Assembly: GCF_018919385.1 (NCBI RefSeq)
Contig: NZ_JAHLMF010000002.1
Coordinates: forward strand, 62,001-126,000
DNA: 64,000 nucleotides
Origin: Geomonas diazotrophica
GTDB lineage: Bacteria; Desulfobacterota; Desulfuromonadia; Geobacterales; Geobacteraceae
Reading direction: 5' to 3'
Part shown: positions 18,109 to 26,946 of the stretch, piece after piece
Layout of the letters: every line of letters starts with the position of its first letter
Position numbering within the stretch: the stretch's first letter is position 1
Translations under genes and position numbers: made by a program
Notes under the pieces: generated by a model
The model's input: only the letters and a program-made list of their open reading frames with translations
Databases searched by the model: none
What the model was told of the DNA's origin: nothing

Positions 18109-18113
18109 CCGTT
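18082..18113. terminator. Bidirectional hairpin overlapping the LysM stop codon
   Basis: AACGGCTACCGG (18082-18093) pairs perfectly with CCGGTAGCCGTT (18102-18113) around an 8-base loop. The TAG stop of the LysM gene lies within the right arm. On the minus strand the stem is followed by TTTAATTTT, so it is a good terminator for the leftward gene at 18156; the rightward side lacks a T-run. Confidence 0.7.
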
Positions 18114-18155
18114 CGGAGACGACCTCAACACGTTGCGCACATCTCAGCGGCCGGG

Positions 18156-18638
18156 CTAGTCCCGGCCGAGCTGTTTGTAGGCGTTTTGCAAAAGTTCCAT
18201 CTGGTCACGGTTCATGATCGCCAGGAACCACTTCTGGTACGACTCGGTGAACTGCACCACCTTTTCCATAGTGATGCGATCCAGGGTGCGTTCCAGATCC
18301 ATGGCAAGCTGAAGGGCCTCCCGTACCTCGGGGGGCTCTTGCCTTACCAGCTCCAGCGAGGCACGGACCTTGGCGAGAATCTCTTCCGCCTCCGTCAACT
18401 CCAGATGCACCCCTTCTATCACGTCGTCCAACGCCAGCTTCCCGACCAGGGCCATGAGCCTGGCCCGGTTTTCCCGCTCCAGGGCGCTCTTCAACCAGAT
18501 GTAAAAGATCTCCCGCTCGTCCTTGAAGAGGTTGGCGAAGTAGTGGTAGAGCTCGGCGCAGGCAAATTCCGCCTTCTCGCACACCCCCAGGACCTGGCCG
18601 GCACCTGCCGCAACTCGAAACGCTATCGCGTCTTGCAT
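18156..18638 (-). CDS. Small helical ferritin-like protein, unknown role
   Basis: A 160-residue, all-helical protein. The segment CEKAEFACAELYHYFANLF followed about 15 residues later by ALERENRARLM resembles the first two helices of rubrerythrin/ferritin-like proteins, where Glu residues bind iron. The second half has further acidic helices (ELTEAEEILAKV, AMDLERTLDRITME). Whether a full di-iron site is present cannot be settled by eye. It is convergent with the LysM gene and shares its terminator hairpin. It is probably cytoplasmic, with no signal peptide. Confidence 0.65.
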   Translation of the reverse strand: MQDAIAFRVAAGAGQVLGVCEKAEFACAELYHYFANLFKDEREIFYIWLKSALERENRARLMALVGKLALDDVIEGVHLELTEAEEILAKVRASLELVRQEPPEVREALQLAMDLERTLDRITMEKVVQFTESYQKWFLAIMNRDQMELLQNAYKQLGRD

Positions 18639-18822
18639 CTTAAAACCCTCCCGTTCAAAAACGACAATAAATACATACCGTTACACAACAATCTACCACG
18701 TCCCGCCCGAGTCACAACTCTAGCGGCAGGATCTATGATGGAGCTTGGTGCTTCAGCAACAGGTACCCCGCGAAGTTGCGGTGTCTTGTGTGGGTCTGGA
18801 AGGGGGCGGAAGAGGCGGCTAT

Positions 18823-19392
18823 TTACTCCCCGGACAGGTGCAGAAAACAGTCCGCGCGGTACAGGGAGGCATCCGCGGCGAACCTGGAACGAGGAAACTT
18901 GCGCAAAAAGTCGTTTAAACGGGCCAGCGCCTCGCGGTAGTCATGCTCGAGGTAGGCGCGCTGCGCCCCCTGGAACAGCTCCTGTTCGCCCGGCTTGGCC
19001 GGTGCCCTCTCGAGGGAGGCGGCCTTTTTCGGGACCGCCGCTCGGCGAACGGCATGGCTATTTTTCGTTTTAGTCTCTCCTGACTGTCCCGGAGGTACCG
19101 GGACCAGCAGCTTGTCACCGGGATGGATCAGGTCCGGGTTCTTTATCCTGTTGAAGACGAGCATCTCGGGGAAGTAGTCGGACACCCCGATGTGCTTCCG
19201 GGAGAGCTTGGCAAGCGTGTCGCCTCGTTTCACCGTCACCGTCCGGACCAGGACCCCGTCCTTCGGTGATGCCGGTGCCTCTGCGCCGCTCGCCTCCTTG
19301 GGAGTGTAGAGCAGCATCTCTTCCGCATGCCCGGCGGTGCCGCAGGCAAGCAGAACGAGACTGCCGAGGGTGACGATGATGCGTTTTGCCAT
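18823..19392 (-). CDS. LysM plus TPR-like exported protein
   Basis: The 189-residue protein has a lipoprotein-like or Sec signal peptide (LGSLVLLACGTAGHAEE; LLAC could be a lipobox). A LysM domain comes next (about residues 50-97: VTVKRGDTLAKLSRKHIG ... HPGDKLLVPV), then a basic linker and one TPR-like unit (GAQRAYLEHDYREALARLNDFLRKFP). Its start follows the stop of the larger repeat protein by a single base, so the two form a tight operon. It may anchor that protein to the cell wall. Confidence 0.8.
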   Translation of the reverse strand: MAKRIIVTLGSLVLLACGTAGHAEEMLLYTPKEASGAEAPASPKDGVLVRTVTVKRGDTLAKLSRKHIGVSDYFPEMLVFNRIKNPDLIHPGDKLLVPVPPGQSGETKTKNSHAVRRAAVPKKAASLERAPAKPGEQELFQGAQRAYLEHDYREALARLNDFLRKFPRSRFAADASLYRADCFLHLSGE

Positions 19393-19393
19393 C

Positions 19394-21739
19394 TCAGTAC
19401 CTGTTCCCGAGGAGATCCTGGTAAGTCAGCGAATTCTTCATCTGCACGCTGGTGCCGACGGCGATACCCGGTTTCACCCGATAGGTTACCTTGATGTTAC
19501 GCTTCTCGCCAGCGCCGAGCTCGTCGAAGCGCCAGACGTACACCCCGTTGTCGAACCTGCTGAAGGAAGGATCTGCCGCAACCAGTTCGAGCTGCACCGG
19601 GAGGGCGCTCTGCAGGGTGACCTGCTTGGCCATGTTGGAACCGCGGTTGACGCAATTGAGTTCCAGCGATGAGACCTCGCCCGGCTTCAGCTTCCCGCCG
19701 CGGGCGGCGAGGCTCAATTCAAGCACCGGCCGGGAGTAGGCCAGTTGCAGGTTTACGGCCGCGGAGCGATCGGGTGCATTCTCGGACTCGAACCGGACCG
19801 AAGCGGAAGCAGCGGCACCGTCGGCCGCGCTTGCCGGGGTCTCGATCTCGAAGATGACATAAGCTTCTTCCTTGGGGGAGAGCGGTCCGACATGGTTGAT
19901 GATCGGTTCGCTGCTCTGCCGTTTGCCATCCCGGTTCACGTCCTCGTAGAACTTATACGTGGAGTTGGCAGGCGCGCTCGCCCTGATGGAGAAGACTTCC
20001 CTGACGTTGCCGGTGTTGGTGACGATGAGCGGGACCGATACGGTCTGCCCCGGGATCACCACCACTTTTCCGGCGCCGGTCCTCGCGGTCACGCCGCTCA
20101 CCCTCTGGACAACAGTGGTGGCAGATACGAAGGACTCCTTCTTGTCGAGTTCACCGTTCAGGATGTCGGCCCTGACCATCAGCTCCTGGTCTGCCAGCGC
20201 CTCATCCTTGAGGCGGAAGGTGACGTTGACGTCGTGGCTCTCGCCTGACTTCAGCCTCATGCCGTCCATGACCAGGGCGCCCGCCTCCTGTTTGGCTCCG
20301 GAAGGCAGACCGACCGGCTCGTACTGCGGCGGATAGTTGAGCCGGAAGGTCACACCGCGAGCTGGAGCGCTGCCTATGTTGAGCAGGGAAATGCGGTAGG
20401 AGACCTTCTCGCCCGGTAACAGCTTGGTCTTATCCGTCTTCACCACGCCCCTGAGCAGCGGCGCCGAGGTTGCCAAGGCGATCTCCCTTGTCTGGGAAGC
20501 CTCTTTCGCAAAGGCGGAGGTGACCTTGACCGGGTAGCTGTTCTTCTGCCCGTCGATATTGCCGCGCGGGATGGTGCCTACTGCAAGCGCCCTGAACTTC
20601 TCACCAACGGCAAGAGTCGGAGTTTTAGTAATGGCAACATCCGGGTTGGCGGCAGCGGCAAAATGGAAGCCGTACTCCGGCGGGAAACCGGACTCCAGGG
20701 AGAAACTGTCGCTGCCGTTGCCGGCGTTGACGATCACTAGCGGGATCGCGAACGGCTTGCCCGCCTCCAAGCTCTCGGCGGCAGGCCCGAGTTCGACATT
20801 GACGTCGGCAAACTGGGCCACTTCGATTTCGAAAACCTGGGTTACCTCGCCTGGCGCGGCAGTCGTGCCCGTGCCCTTGATGGCCGGGTACTGGATGCCC
20901 ATCTGCAGCAGTTTTGCCGATGCGTTGGACGCGGCCGAAGTGCCGGGGTAACAGTCGATGACATCCTTGTAGCCTGCGATCGCCTTCTTACGAAGAGCGG
21001 CCGACTTCCCCTTTTCCGCAGCCGGCTTTTTGGCTTTGGCAACCTTCTTCGCCTCGGCCTTCTGAGCAGCAGCCTTCTGAGCAGCAGCCTTCTGAGCAGC
21101 AGCCTTCTGAGCAGCAGCCTTCTGAGCAGCAGCCTTCTCAGCAGCAGCCTTCTCGGCAGCAGCCTTCTCAGCAGCAGCCTTCTCGGCAGCGGCCTTCTCG
21201 GCAGTGACCTTCTCGGCAGCGACCTTCTCGGCAGCAGCCTTCTCGGCAGCAGCCTTCTCGGCAGCGACCTTCTCGGCAGCGACCTTCTCGGCAGCGGCTT
21301 TTCCGGCAGCCTTGTCTATCGCAGGCTGCGCAGCGGCTTTCGGCGCTGTGGGGATGGGCTGACCCTTCTGGTATTTATCAGCGAGTTGGAGCAGTTCGTC
21401 CTCCACGGTCGCTTTCAGCGGGCTCTCGGGATAGTCGTGGAGGAACTGAGCCATGTATTTACCGGCTTCGGCGTTGTTGCCAACCTTGTAGTTGGCCCTG
21501 GCAAGCCAGAAAATCGCCATATCCTTGAGGGGCGTATCCGGATACTTCTTGAGCAGCCCCGACATGTTGTCGATCGCGGCTTTATAGTCTCTTTTCTGAT
21601 AGGCATTGAACCCGGTGATGAAGATCTGAGAATCGTCAGAATCGAGAGAAAAGGCGGGCGCGGGCATAAGAAGCGCTATGAGAAGCAGGACCGCTGGAAT
21701 TTTCGAGAATGAGGCACGGAAAATCTTGTAAAGATGCAC
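19394..21739 (-). CDS. Exported TPR / AAAEK-repeat / DUF11-like protein
   Basis: The 781-residue product starts at a GTG preceded by GGAAAGG at a good distance, which gives a clean signal peptide (KIPAVLLLIALLMPAPAFS). Longer in-frame starts up to 21805 lack ribosome sites. After the signal come TPR-like helices of the YbgF/CpoB kind (GFNAYQKRDYKAAIDNM, FWLARANYKVG). Then follow sixteen AAAEK/AAAQK pentapeptides predicted to form one long helix, as in TolA. About 500 residues of immunoglobulin-like repeats similar to DUF11 close the protein (GSAPARGVTFRLNYPPQYEPVG, VPLIVTNTGNVREVFSIRA). It is probably periplasmic or outer-membrane linked. The exact role is unknown. Confidence 0.75.
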   Translation of the reverse strand: MHLYKIFRASFSKIPAVLLLIALLMPAPAFSLDSDDSQIFITGFNAYQKRDYKAAIDNMSGLLKKYPDTPLKDMAIFWLARANYKVGNNAEAGKYMAQFLHDYPESPLKATVEDELLQLADKYQKGQPIPTAPKAAAQPAIDKAAGKAAAEKVAAEKVAAEKAAAEKAAAEKVAAEKVTAEKAAAEKAAAEKAAAEKAAAEKAAAQKAAAQKAAAQKAAAQKAAAQKAEAKKVAKAKKPAAEKGKSAALRKKAIAGYKDVIDCYPGTSAASNASAKLLQMGIQYPAIKGTGTTAAPGEVTQVFEIEVAQFADVNVELGPAAESLEAGKPFAIPLVIVNAGNGSDSFSLESGFPPEYGFHFAAAANPDVAITKTPTLAVGEKFRALAVGTIPRGNIDGQKNSYPVKVTSAFAKEASQTREIALATSAPLLRGVVKTDKTKLLPGEKVSYRISLLNIGSAPARGVTFRLNYPPQYEPVGLPSGAKQEAGALVMDGMRLKSGESHDVNVTFRLKDEALADQELMVRADILNGELDKKESFVSATTVVQRVSGVTARTGAGKVVVIPGQTVSVPLIVTNTGNVREVFSIRASAPANSTYKFYEDVNRDGKRQSSEPIINHVGPLSPKEEAYVIFEIETPASAADGAAASASVRFESENAPDRSAAVNLQLAYSRPVLELSLAARGGKLKPGEVSSLELNCVNRGSNMAKQVTLQSALPVQLELVAADPSFSRFDNGVYVWRFDELGAGEKRNIKVTYRVKPGIAVGTSVQMKNSLTYQDLLGNRY
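21059..21298. repeat. 15-bp tandem repeat (16 units) coding AAAEK/AAAQK
   Basis: Sixteen in-frame 15-base units, 240 bases in all. Eleven encode AAAEK, VAAEK or VTAEK and five encode AAAQK. The five AAAQK units (21059-21133) are almost identical at DNA level, a sign of recent duplication. Confidence 0.9.
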
Positions 21740-22025
21740 GTGATAAACCTTTCCGGGCATAAGGTATAAAGCGTTGAACGTGTCGGAAAGTATCATCATA
21801 GACAACTATTGTCAACGCAGAATGCCCCGGCCCCGAATCCCCGTCAAACCTGTGTTTGCAGTACTTTGTGGACGTTTACAGGAAGGAGGCGAAGAGGGAC
21901 TCCGGACGAGACGAGAGGTCGCCAGGAAGCTGCGGCTTGAATCGTTTTCACTTTACCTGCAAGACGATTTCAGCTACAGAGATCTAGCCGAGCCATGGCA
22001 GGCACAACTCATCAATCGGGTACTA

Positions 22026-22967
22026 ATGACACGTCTTATTCTCATCGGCATCTGTTCCGCCCTCTTCTTCAGCAGCACCTTCGTGCTCAACCGCGCCATG
22101 AGCCTGCAGGGCGGTCACTGGATCTGGACAGCAAGCCTGCGTTATTTCTACATGTTCTTCATGCTGAGCCTTTGGCTGGTACTCGCCGGGAAGTCGCGCC
22201 TGCTCAAGGGCATCTTCTCAGCCTTCCGGAGCAACTGGTGCTTTTGGACCATGGCCGGCAGCATCGGGTTTGGCGTGTTCTATGCGCTGCTCACCTTCAG
22301 CTCGTCCTTCGCCCCCGGCTGGGTCGTAGCGACCACCTGGCAAGCGACCATCCTCGCGACGCCGCTGGTGCTGCTGCTGTTCGGCAAGCGTGTACCGATG
22401 CGGGGGATCGTATTCACGGCCTTGATCTTCATCGGCATCGTCCTGGTGACCTGCGAACAGGCGTCAGCGGCATCGATCCGGGAGACGCTACTCGGCGTGC
22501 TCCCCGTGCTGGTGGCGGCCTTCGCCTACCCGCTGGGGAACCAGTTGATCTGGGAGGCGCGCCACGGGAAGATCGCCAAGTTCCCGGAAAGCAGCGCGGC
22601 CGTTCTCGACGACAGCGTCGCCCGGGTGCTGATCATGGTGCTCGGATCGATCCCGTTCTGGATCGTGCTGACGCTTTTCGTTCAGCCGCCGCCCCCATCG
22701 GGAGGGCAGTTGATCAACACCGCCGTGGTCGCCGTCCTCTCCGGCGTCATAGCCACCACCCTCTTCTACAAGGCGCGCCACCTGGCGAAGACGCCTTTCG
22801 AGCTCTCCGCCGTCGACGCCACCCAGTCCACCGAGGTGATCTTCTCCCTGTTGGGCGAGATCCTGTTCCTTGGCGGAGCCTGGCCGGGCGCAGCCGGGAT
22901 GGTCGGCATAACGCTTTCGCTGGTCGGGCTGGTGCTCTATGTCAGGTCACAGACGTCGGCGGATTGA
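22026..22967 (+). CDS. EmrE-family multidrug/metabolite transporter
   Basis: A 313-residue integral membrane protein with about ten hydrophobic helices, in the drug/metabolite transporter superfamily (multidrug resistance efflux, PF13536-like). The N-terminal repeat begins ICSALFFSSTFVLNRAMSL and the second half ends MVGITLSLVGLVLYV. I start it at MTRLILI, where the first helix begins. A longer in-frame extension to 21774 is polar, runs across the promoter area of the divergent gene and has no support. The ribosome site is weak. The substrate is unknown. The MaoC gene follows after 47 bases. Confidence 0.85.
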   Translation: MTRLILIGICSALFFSSTFVLNRAMSLQGGHWIWTASLRYFYMFFMLSLWLVLAGKSRLLKGIFSAFRSNWCFWTMAGSIGFGVFYALLTFSSSFAPGWVVATTWQATILATPLVLLLFGKRVPMRGIVFTALIFIGIVLVTCEQASAASIRETLLGVLPVLVAAFAYPLGNQLIWEARHGKIAKFPESSAAVLDDSVARVLIMVLGSIPFWIVLTLFVQPPPPSGGQLINTAVVAVLSGVIATTLFYKARHLAKTPFELSAVDATQSTEVIFSLLGEILFLGGAWPGAAGMVGITLSLVGLVLYVRSQTSAD

Positions 22968-23014
22968 AACAAGCGGCGCACGCCGCTCCTACTACCAAGA
23001 AACCGGAGGTCGAG

Positions 23015-23515
23015 ATGGCAATCAAGGAAGGTTGGCGCGGCAGGTTCTTCGAGGATTTTGAGGTAGGTGACATCTACCCCCACCCGCTGGGGCGCACCAT
23101 CACCAAGACGGACAACATCTGGTTCACGCTGCTTACCCAGAACACGGCGCCGATCCACTTCGACCAGCACTACTCGGCGCAGACCGAGTTCGGAAAGCCG
23201 CTGGTCGATTCAACCCTCACCCTGGCCATCGTCACCGGCCAGAGCGTCACCGACATTTCCCAGAACGTCTTCGCCAACCTCGGCTGGGACGAAGTCATCC
23301 TACCCAACCCGCTCTTCGAGGGAGACACCCTCTATTCACAGTCCGAGGTGCTGGCCAAGAGAGAGTCGAAGTCGCGCCCGAACCTCGGCATCGTAACGGT
23401 CAAGACCACCGGTTTCACCCAAAACGGCGACATCGTCATCAGCTTCAAACGGACGCTGATGGTGTACAAAAAGGGGCACGAACCCAAGATCGCCCGGCTG
23501 GAGCCAAAGGCTTAG
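23015..23515 (+). CDS. MaoC-family (hotdog) dehydratase
   Basis: A 166-residue hotdog-fold protein. The N-terminal FEDFEVGDIYPHPLGRTIT is typical of the MaoC group, and the hydratase-like motif lies in NTAPIHFDQHYSAQTEFGK (residues 45-63). Relatives hydrate enoyl-CoA or mesaconyl-CoA-type substrates. The real start is an ATG with GGAGG 7 bases upstream; a much longer frame that overlaps the transporter gene is not real. The CoA substrate cannot be told from sequence. Confidence 0.88.
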   Translation: MAIKEGWRGRFFEDFEVGDIYPHPLGRTITKTDNIWFTLLTQNTAPIHFDQHYSAQTEFGKPLVDSTLTLAIVTGQSVTDISQNVFANLGWDEVILPNPLFEGDTLYSQSEVLAKRESKSRPNLGIVTVKTTGFTQNGDIVISFKRTLMVYKKGHEPKIARLEPKA

Positions 23516-23582
23516 CTAATTGACATCGTTGGCATTTTTGACTACGATCCGACGCTGAACAAATCATGAGGGAGGCACGTTT

Positions 23583-24158
23583 ATGAGTAGCAAACCGACC
23601 AGGGAAGCGGCCTGGAAACTGATCGAGGAATACCTGCCCAGCGACCAGATGAGAAGGCACTCCCTCGCGGTGGAAGCGGTGATGCGCCACATGGCGAAGA
23701 AGTACGGCGAGGATGAAGAGATGTGGGGCGTGATCGGCCTCGCGCACGACATCGACTACGAGCGCTACCCCGAAGCACACTGCCACAAGGCGCCGGAGAT
23801 TCTCAAAAACGCGGGATGGCCCGAGGGGTACATAAGGGCCGTCGTTTCCCACGGCTGGGGGATCTGCAGCGACGTCGAGCCACAGACGAACCTCGAGAAG
23901 ACCCTCTTCACCATTGACGAGCTGACCGGGCTCGTGGCGGCCTCAGCGCTGGTGCGCCCGTCGAAGAGCATCCTGGACCTTCCGGTGAAGAGCGTGACCA
24001 AGAAGTGGAAGGACAAGGCCTTCGCCGCCGGCGCCGACCGCTCCATTATCGAGAAGGGAGCCGCCATGATGGGAGTCGAGCTGAACGAGCTGATCGCCGA
24101 CACCATAGAAGGGATGAAGACCGAGGCCGAGGCCATCGGGCTCAAGGGGAATCTGTAG
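23583..24158 (+). CDS. HD-domain hydrolase
   Basis: The 191-residue protein carries an HDIG-type metal-dependent phosphohydrolase domain. His is in RRHSLAVEAVM (about residue 26) and the HD pair in GLAHDIDYE (about residue 56); VVSHGWGICSD near residue 97 holds a further His. These are the ligands expected for one metal site. Small stand-alone HD proteins of this kind are common in anaerobes, and their substrates are mostly unknown. It is cytoplasmic, with a GAGG ribosome site. Confidence 0.88.
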   Translation: MSSKPTREAAWKLIEEYLPSDQMRRHSLAVEAVMRHMAKKYGEDEEMWGVIGLAHDIDYERYPEAHCHKAPEILKNAGWPEGYIRAVVSHGWGICSDVEPQTNLEKTLFTIDELTGLVAASALVRPSKSILDLPVKSVTKKWKDKAFAAGADRSIIEKGAAMMGVELNELIADTIEGMKTEAEAIGLKGNL

Positions 24159-24221
24159 CAACAGCAGGATGTACAGCGCCTCTGCCCATACGTCCCGGAC
24201 AGGAGGCCTCGAACGGCACAT

Positions 24222-24322
24222 GTAGGGGCGAATAATCATTCGCCCGCCTTCCCGCCTCCCGGCGCTCTCGCCTGGACAATCGCCGGGGCCAGTGCGCAGG
24301 GCAAATAATTATTTGCCCCTAC
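24222..24322. repeat. Pair of REP-like hairpins in opposite orientation
   Basis: Two copies of one short palindromic element flank about 50 bases. The copy at 24222-24245 is GTAG followed by stem GGGCGAAT, loop AATC, stem ATTCGCCC. The copy at 24299-24322 lies inverted with stem GGGCAAAT, loop AATT, stem ATTTGCCC, then CTAC. A base pair in the stem has changed on both sides (G-C to A-T), which keeps pairing. A third copy at 32539-32562 is identical to the first. Confidence 0.85.
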
Positions 24323-24371
24323 AGCATCGCGAGGAAAACTGTACAATCCACACCTGAAAGGAGGATCACCC

Positions 24372-24704
24372 ATGTCCGCATTCCGCCCCCGCGGTCCCAG
24401 GAACGTGACGCCCAAAAGCGCCGAGGAGATCGACGAACTGGTGCGCAAGATGCGCGGGGAGCAGCAGCGCCCCGAGAACTACCGGGAAAAGTCGCTCAAG
24501 CTTCATGGCTGGATCTGCGCCAAGTGCGGGCGCGAGTTCGAGCTCGCCAACCTGCACCTTTTGACCGTGCACCACAAGGACGGCAACCACAACTACAACC
24601 CGCCCGACGGCAGCAACTGGGAAAACCTCTGTGTCTACTGCCACGACGACGAGCACAGCCGCACCATCCTGGCGGATTACCTGGAGGGGAAGGACAAGAA
24701 ATGA
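24372..24704 (+). CDS. YajD-type HNH nuclease-like protein
   Basis: This 110-residue protein matches the YajD group of HNH proteins. Two CxxC zinc knuckles (CAKCGREF and CVYCHDDEH) frame the HNH core LLTVHHKDGNHNYNPPDGSNWENL. A strong AAAGGAGG site precedes the ATG. YajD proteins are conserved in many Proteobacteria and their nuclease role is not established. There is no mobile-element context. Confidence 0.88.
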   Translation: MSAFRPRGPRNVTPKSAEEIDELVRKMRGEQQRPENYREKSLKLHGWICAKCGREFELANLHLLTVHHKDGNHNYNPPDGSNWENLCVYCHDDEHSRTILADYLEGKDKK

Positions 24705-24828
24705 ACAGGGACAGGGATGAAGCGGATAAAGGGTTGCGTCAAAGAGGATTCAGTAGTCTTTGCCTTTATCCCTTGTATCCCTTTCATCCCTGTTAGCCTT
24801 TATCCCTTGCCCCCCCTTCATCCCTGTT
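24704..24828. repeat. Inverted and direct ATCCCTGTT/TTTATCCC repeats
   Basis: After the YajD-type gene an arm reading AACAGGGACAGGGATGAAG then GGATAAAGGG (24704-24732) faces a reverse-complement arm with TTTATCCCTT and TTTCATCCCTGTT (24764-24794). A second copy of the right arm follows at 24797-24828. The array can fold into a long imperfect hairpin and may end transcription of the upstream gene. No gene lies in it. Confidence 0.7.
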
Positions 24829-24917
24829 TGACAAAATCCCGCCGCTAATCCTACAATGCGCCGTTAATCTCCGGGCCCCACCCGCCTGTCATTCGCCCCA
24901 AAGGAAGGAAACACCAA

Positions 24918-26861
24918 ATGCTGCACCTGAAGAAACTCTCCAAGGATTTCGCTGGCAAACCGCTTTTCACCGAGATCAACTGGCACCTGAAAAAGGGCGA
25001 GCGCGTGGGCCTCGTCGGCGAAAACGGCGCCGGCAAGTCCACCCTCATGCGCATCATCGCGGGCGAGGTCGAAAGCAGCAGCGGCGAGATCCAGATCACC
25101 CGCGGCGGGACGGTCGGCTACCTGCCGCAGGACGGCATCGTCGCCAAGGGACAGCCCCTCTTCGCCGAGGTAATGACCGCGCTGTCCGAGCTGCAGGATA
25201 TCGAGAGAGAGATCGCGGAGTTGACGGCCCGCCTGGAACGCGAGCCCCACGACGCGCCGGGGCACGACCAGCTCCTGGACCGCTTCGGCCACCTCCAGGA
25301 GGAGTTCCGCCTCAAGGGGGGGTACGCCATGGAGAGCGAGGTGGGGAACGTCCTCACCGGCCTCGGCTTCTCTCCGGCTGACTGGGAGAAGGAATGCGGC
25401 GAGTTCTCCGGCGGCTGGCAGATGCGCATCGCGCTCGCCAAGCTGCTCCTCAAGAAACCGAACGTCCTGCTGCTGGACGAGCCGACCAACCACCTGGACA
25501 TCGAGGCGCGCAACTGGCTGGAAGGGTACCTGCAGGGCTACCCCTACTCGGTCATGCTGGTTTCCCACGACCGCTTCTTCCTGGACCAGGTCTGCTCCCG
25601 GATCGCAGAGGTCTGGAACCACGCCATCACCGACTACCACTGCAACTACAGCAACTACCTCGTGCAGCGCGAGGAGCGGGTCTCCGCCCTGCGCGAGGCC
25701 AAGCGGCGCCAGGACGAGGAAGTGGAGAAGATGGAGGATTTCATCTCCCGCTTCCGCTACAAGGCCGACAAGGCCGCCATGGTGCAGTCGCGCATCAAGC
25801 AGTTAGAGAAGATCGAGCGCATCGTGCTACCCCCCGAGCGCAAGAAGATCCATTTCCGCTTCCCCACGGCCCCCAAAAGCGGCAAGACCGTGATGGAGCT
25901 CTCCGGAGTGGTCAAGGCCTACGGCAGCAACGTGGTGCTGAACCAGGTGGATCTGACGGTGGAGAGCGGCGAGAGGATCGCCCTCGTGGGGCATAACGGC
26001 GCGGGGAAATCTACCTTGATGCGCGTGCTGGCCAACGCCGACGTCACCTCCGGCACGGTCAAGGACGGCCACAACGTCATCAAGGACTACTTCGCCCAGG
26101 ACCAGGCCCAGGAGCTGGATGCCTCCCACTCGGTCTACGACGAACTGTTCGCCGACGCCCCCTACGACATGGTGCCCCAGCTGCGCGACATCCTCGGGGC
26201 CTTCCTCTTCTCCGGAGACGACATCCACAAGAAGGTCGGTGTCCTCTCCGGCGGCGAGAGAAACCGCCTCGCGCTGGCGAAGCTTTTGCTGCGCCCCGCC
26301 AACCTGCTTTTGATGGACGAGCCTACCAACCACCTCGACCTGTTCAGCAAGGACGTGCTCCTCGAGGCGCTCAAGCACTTCGGCGGCACCGTGGTCTTCG
26401 TCTCCCACGACCGACACTTCATCGATGGACTGGCCACCCGCGTGGTCGAGGTCGGCGGCGGCAAGCTGGAGAGCTTCTACGGCGACTATGAGTACTACCT
26501 GGAAAAAACCGCCGGAGCTGCCGGGGCACCGGGGCAGGACGGCCTGGGGCGGCTCACCCCCGCGAAGGGGGAGGATAAGCCGGCGGCGCCGGTAGAGGAG
26601 CAACCCGATCAGCGCCTGTCCCGCCAGCAACAGCGCGAGATGGACAAGCAACGCCAGAAGGAGGAGCGGGCCCGGGAACGCAAGCTGGCGGAGATCGAAG
26701 AAAAGATCGGGGCGAAGGAAGGGGAACTGGCCAAACTGGAGGAGGAAATGGCCGAGCCCGAGTTCTTCGCCGACCACGAGGCGGCTCGCGTTGCCGGCGA
26801 GCGCCACGCTCAGCTCAGCTCCGAAATCGCCGCGCTGTACGAAGCATGGGAGGCTATCTAA
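24918..26861 (+). CDS. ABC-F family ATPase
   Basis: The 647-residue protein has two ATP-binding cassettes and no membrane helices, the layout of ABC-F proteins. Walker A motifs are [11 protein letters not shown] (about residue 35) and [11 protein letters not shown] (about residue 355). Signature motifs are [13 protein letters not shown] and [13 protein letters not shown], and both Walker B segments read [11 protein letters not shown] or [11 protein letters not shown]. Between the cassettes is a charged linker. The C-terminus has a coiled coil ([22 protein letters not shown]). ABC-F proteins act on ribosomes. The subgroup (Uup, YheS or YdiF-like) cannot be fixed by eye. Confidence 0.92.
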   Translation: MLHLKKLSKDFAGKPLFTEINWHLKKGERVGLVGENGAGKSTLMRIIAGEVESSSGEIQITRGGTVGYLPQDGIVAKGQPLFAEVMTALSELQDIEREIAELTARLEREPHDAPGHDQLLDRFGHLQEEFRLKGGYAMESEVGNVLTGLGFSPADWEKECGEFSGGWQMRIALAKLLLKKPNVLLLDEPTNHLDIEARNWLEGYLQGYPYSVMLVSHDRFFLDQVCSRIAEVWNHAITDYHCNYSNYLVQREERVSALREAKRRQDEEVEKMEDFISRFRYKADKAAMVQSRIKQLEKIERIVLPPERKKIHFRFPTAPKSGKTVMELSGVVKAYGSNVVLNQVDLTVESGERIALVGHNGAGKSTLMRVLANADVTSGTVKDGHNVIKDYFAQDQAQELDASHSVYDELFADAPYDMVPQLRDILGAFLFSGDDIHKKVGVLSGGERNRLALAKLLLRPANLLLMDEPTNHLDLFSKDVLLEALKHFGGTVVFVSHDRHFIDGLATRVVEVGGGKLESFYGDYEYYLEKTAGAAGAPGQDGLGRLTPAKGEDKPAAPVEEQPDQRLSRQQQREMDKQRQKEERARERKLAEIEEKIGAKEGELAKLEEEMAEPEFFADHEAARVAGERHAQLSSEIAALYEAWEAI

Positions 26862-26876
26862 ACAGGCAGTTCACGG

Positions 26877-26904
26877 TTGACAGGGGGCGCTTCTCCAGTA
26901 ATCT
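26877..26904 (+). promoter_or_regulatory. Possible promoter for lon
   Basis: A perfect TTGACA (26877-26882) is followed after 16 bases by TAATCT (26899-26904), which matches the -10 box poorly. No sigma-32 pattern was seen. Confidence 0.35.
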
Positions 26905-26946
26905 TTAACAATTCGCGCCCTCAACCAAGTATCTGGAAATACTGCC

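Noticed and set aside
21059-21298. CRISPR-like repeated array
   Set aside because: The 15-base units have no spacers and read in frame as AAAEK/AAAQK within a protein.
21740-22025. N-terminal extensions of the divergent genes at 19394-21739 and 22026-22967
   Set aside because: The longest frames would make the two genes overlap head to head, lack ribosome sites and add polar sequence before clear signal or membrane segments.
21995-23014. Long fusion frame ahead of the MaoC protein
   Set aside because: The extra 340 codons lie over the transporter gene in another frame and have an Arg/Gly-rich shadow composition; a good ribosome site marks the MaoC start at 23015.
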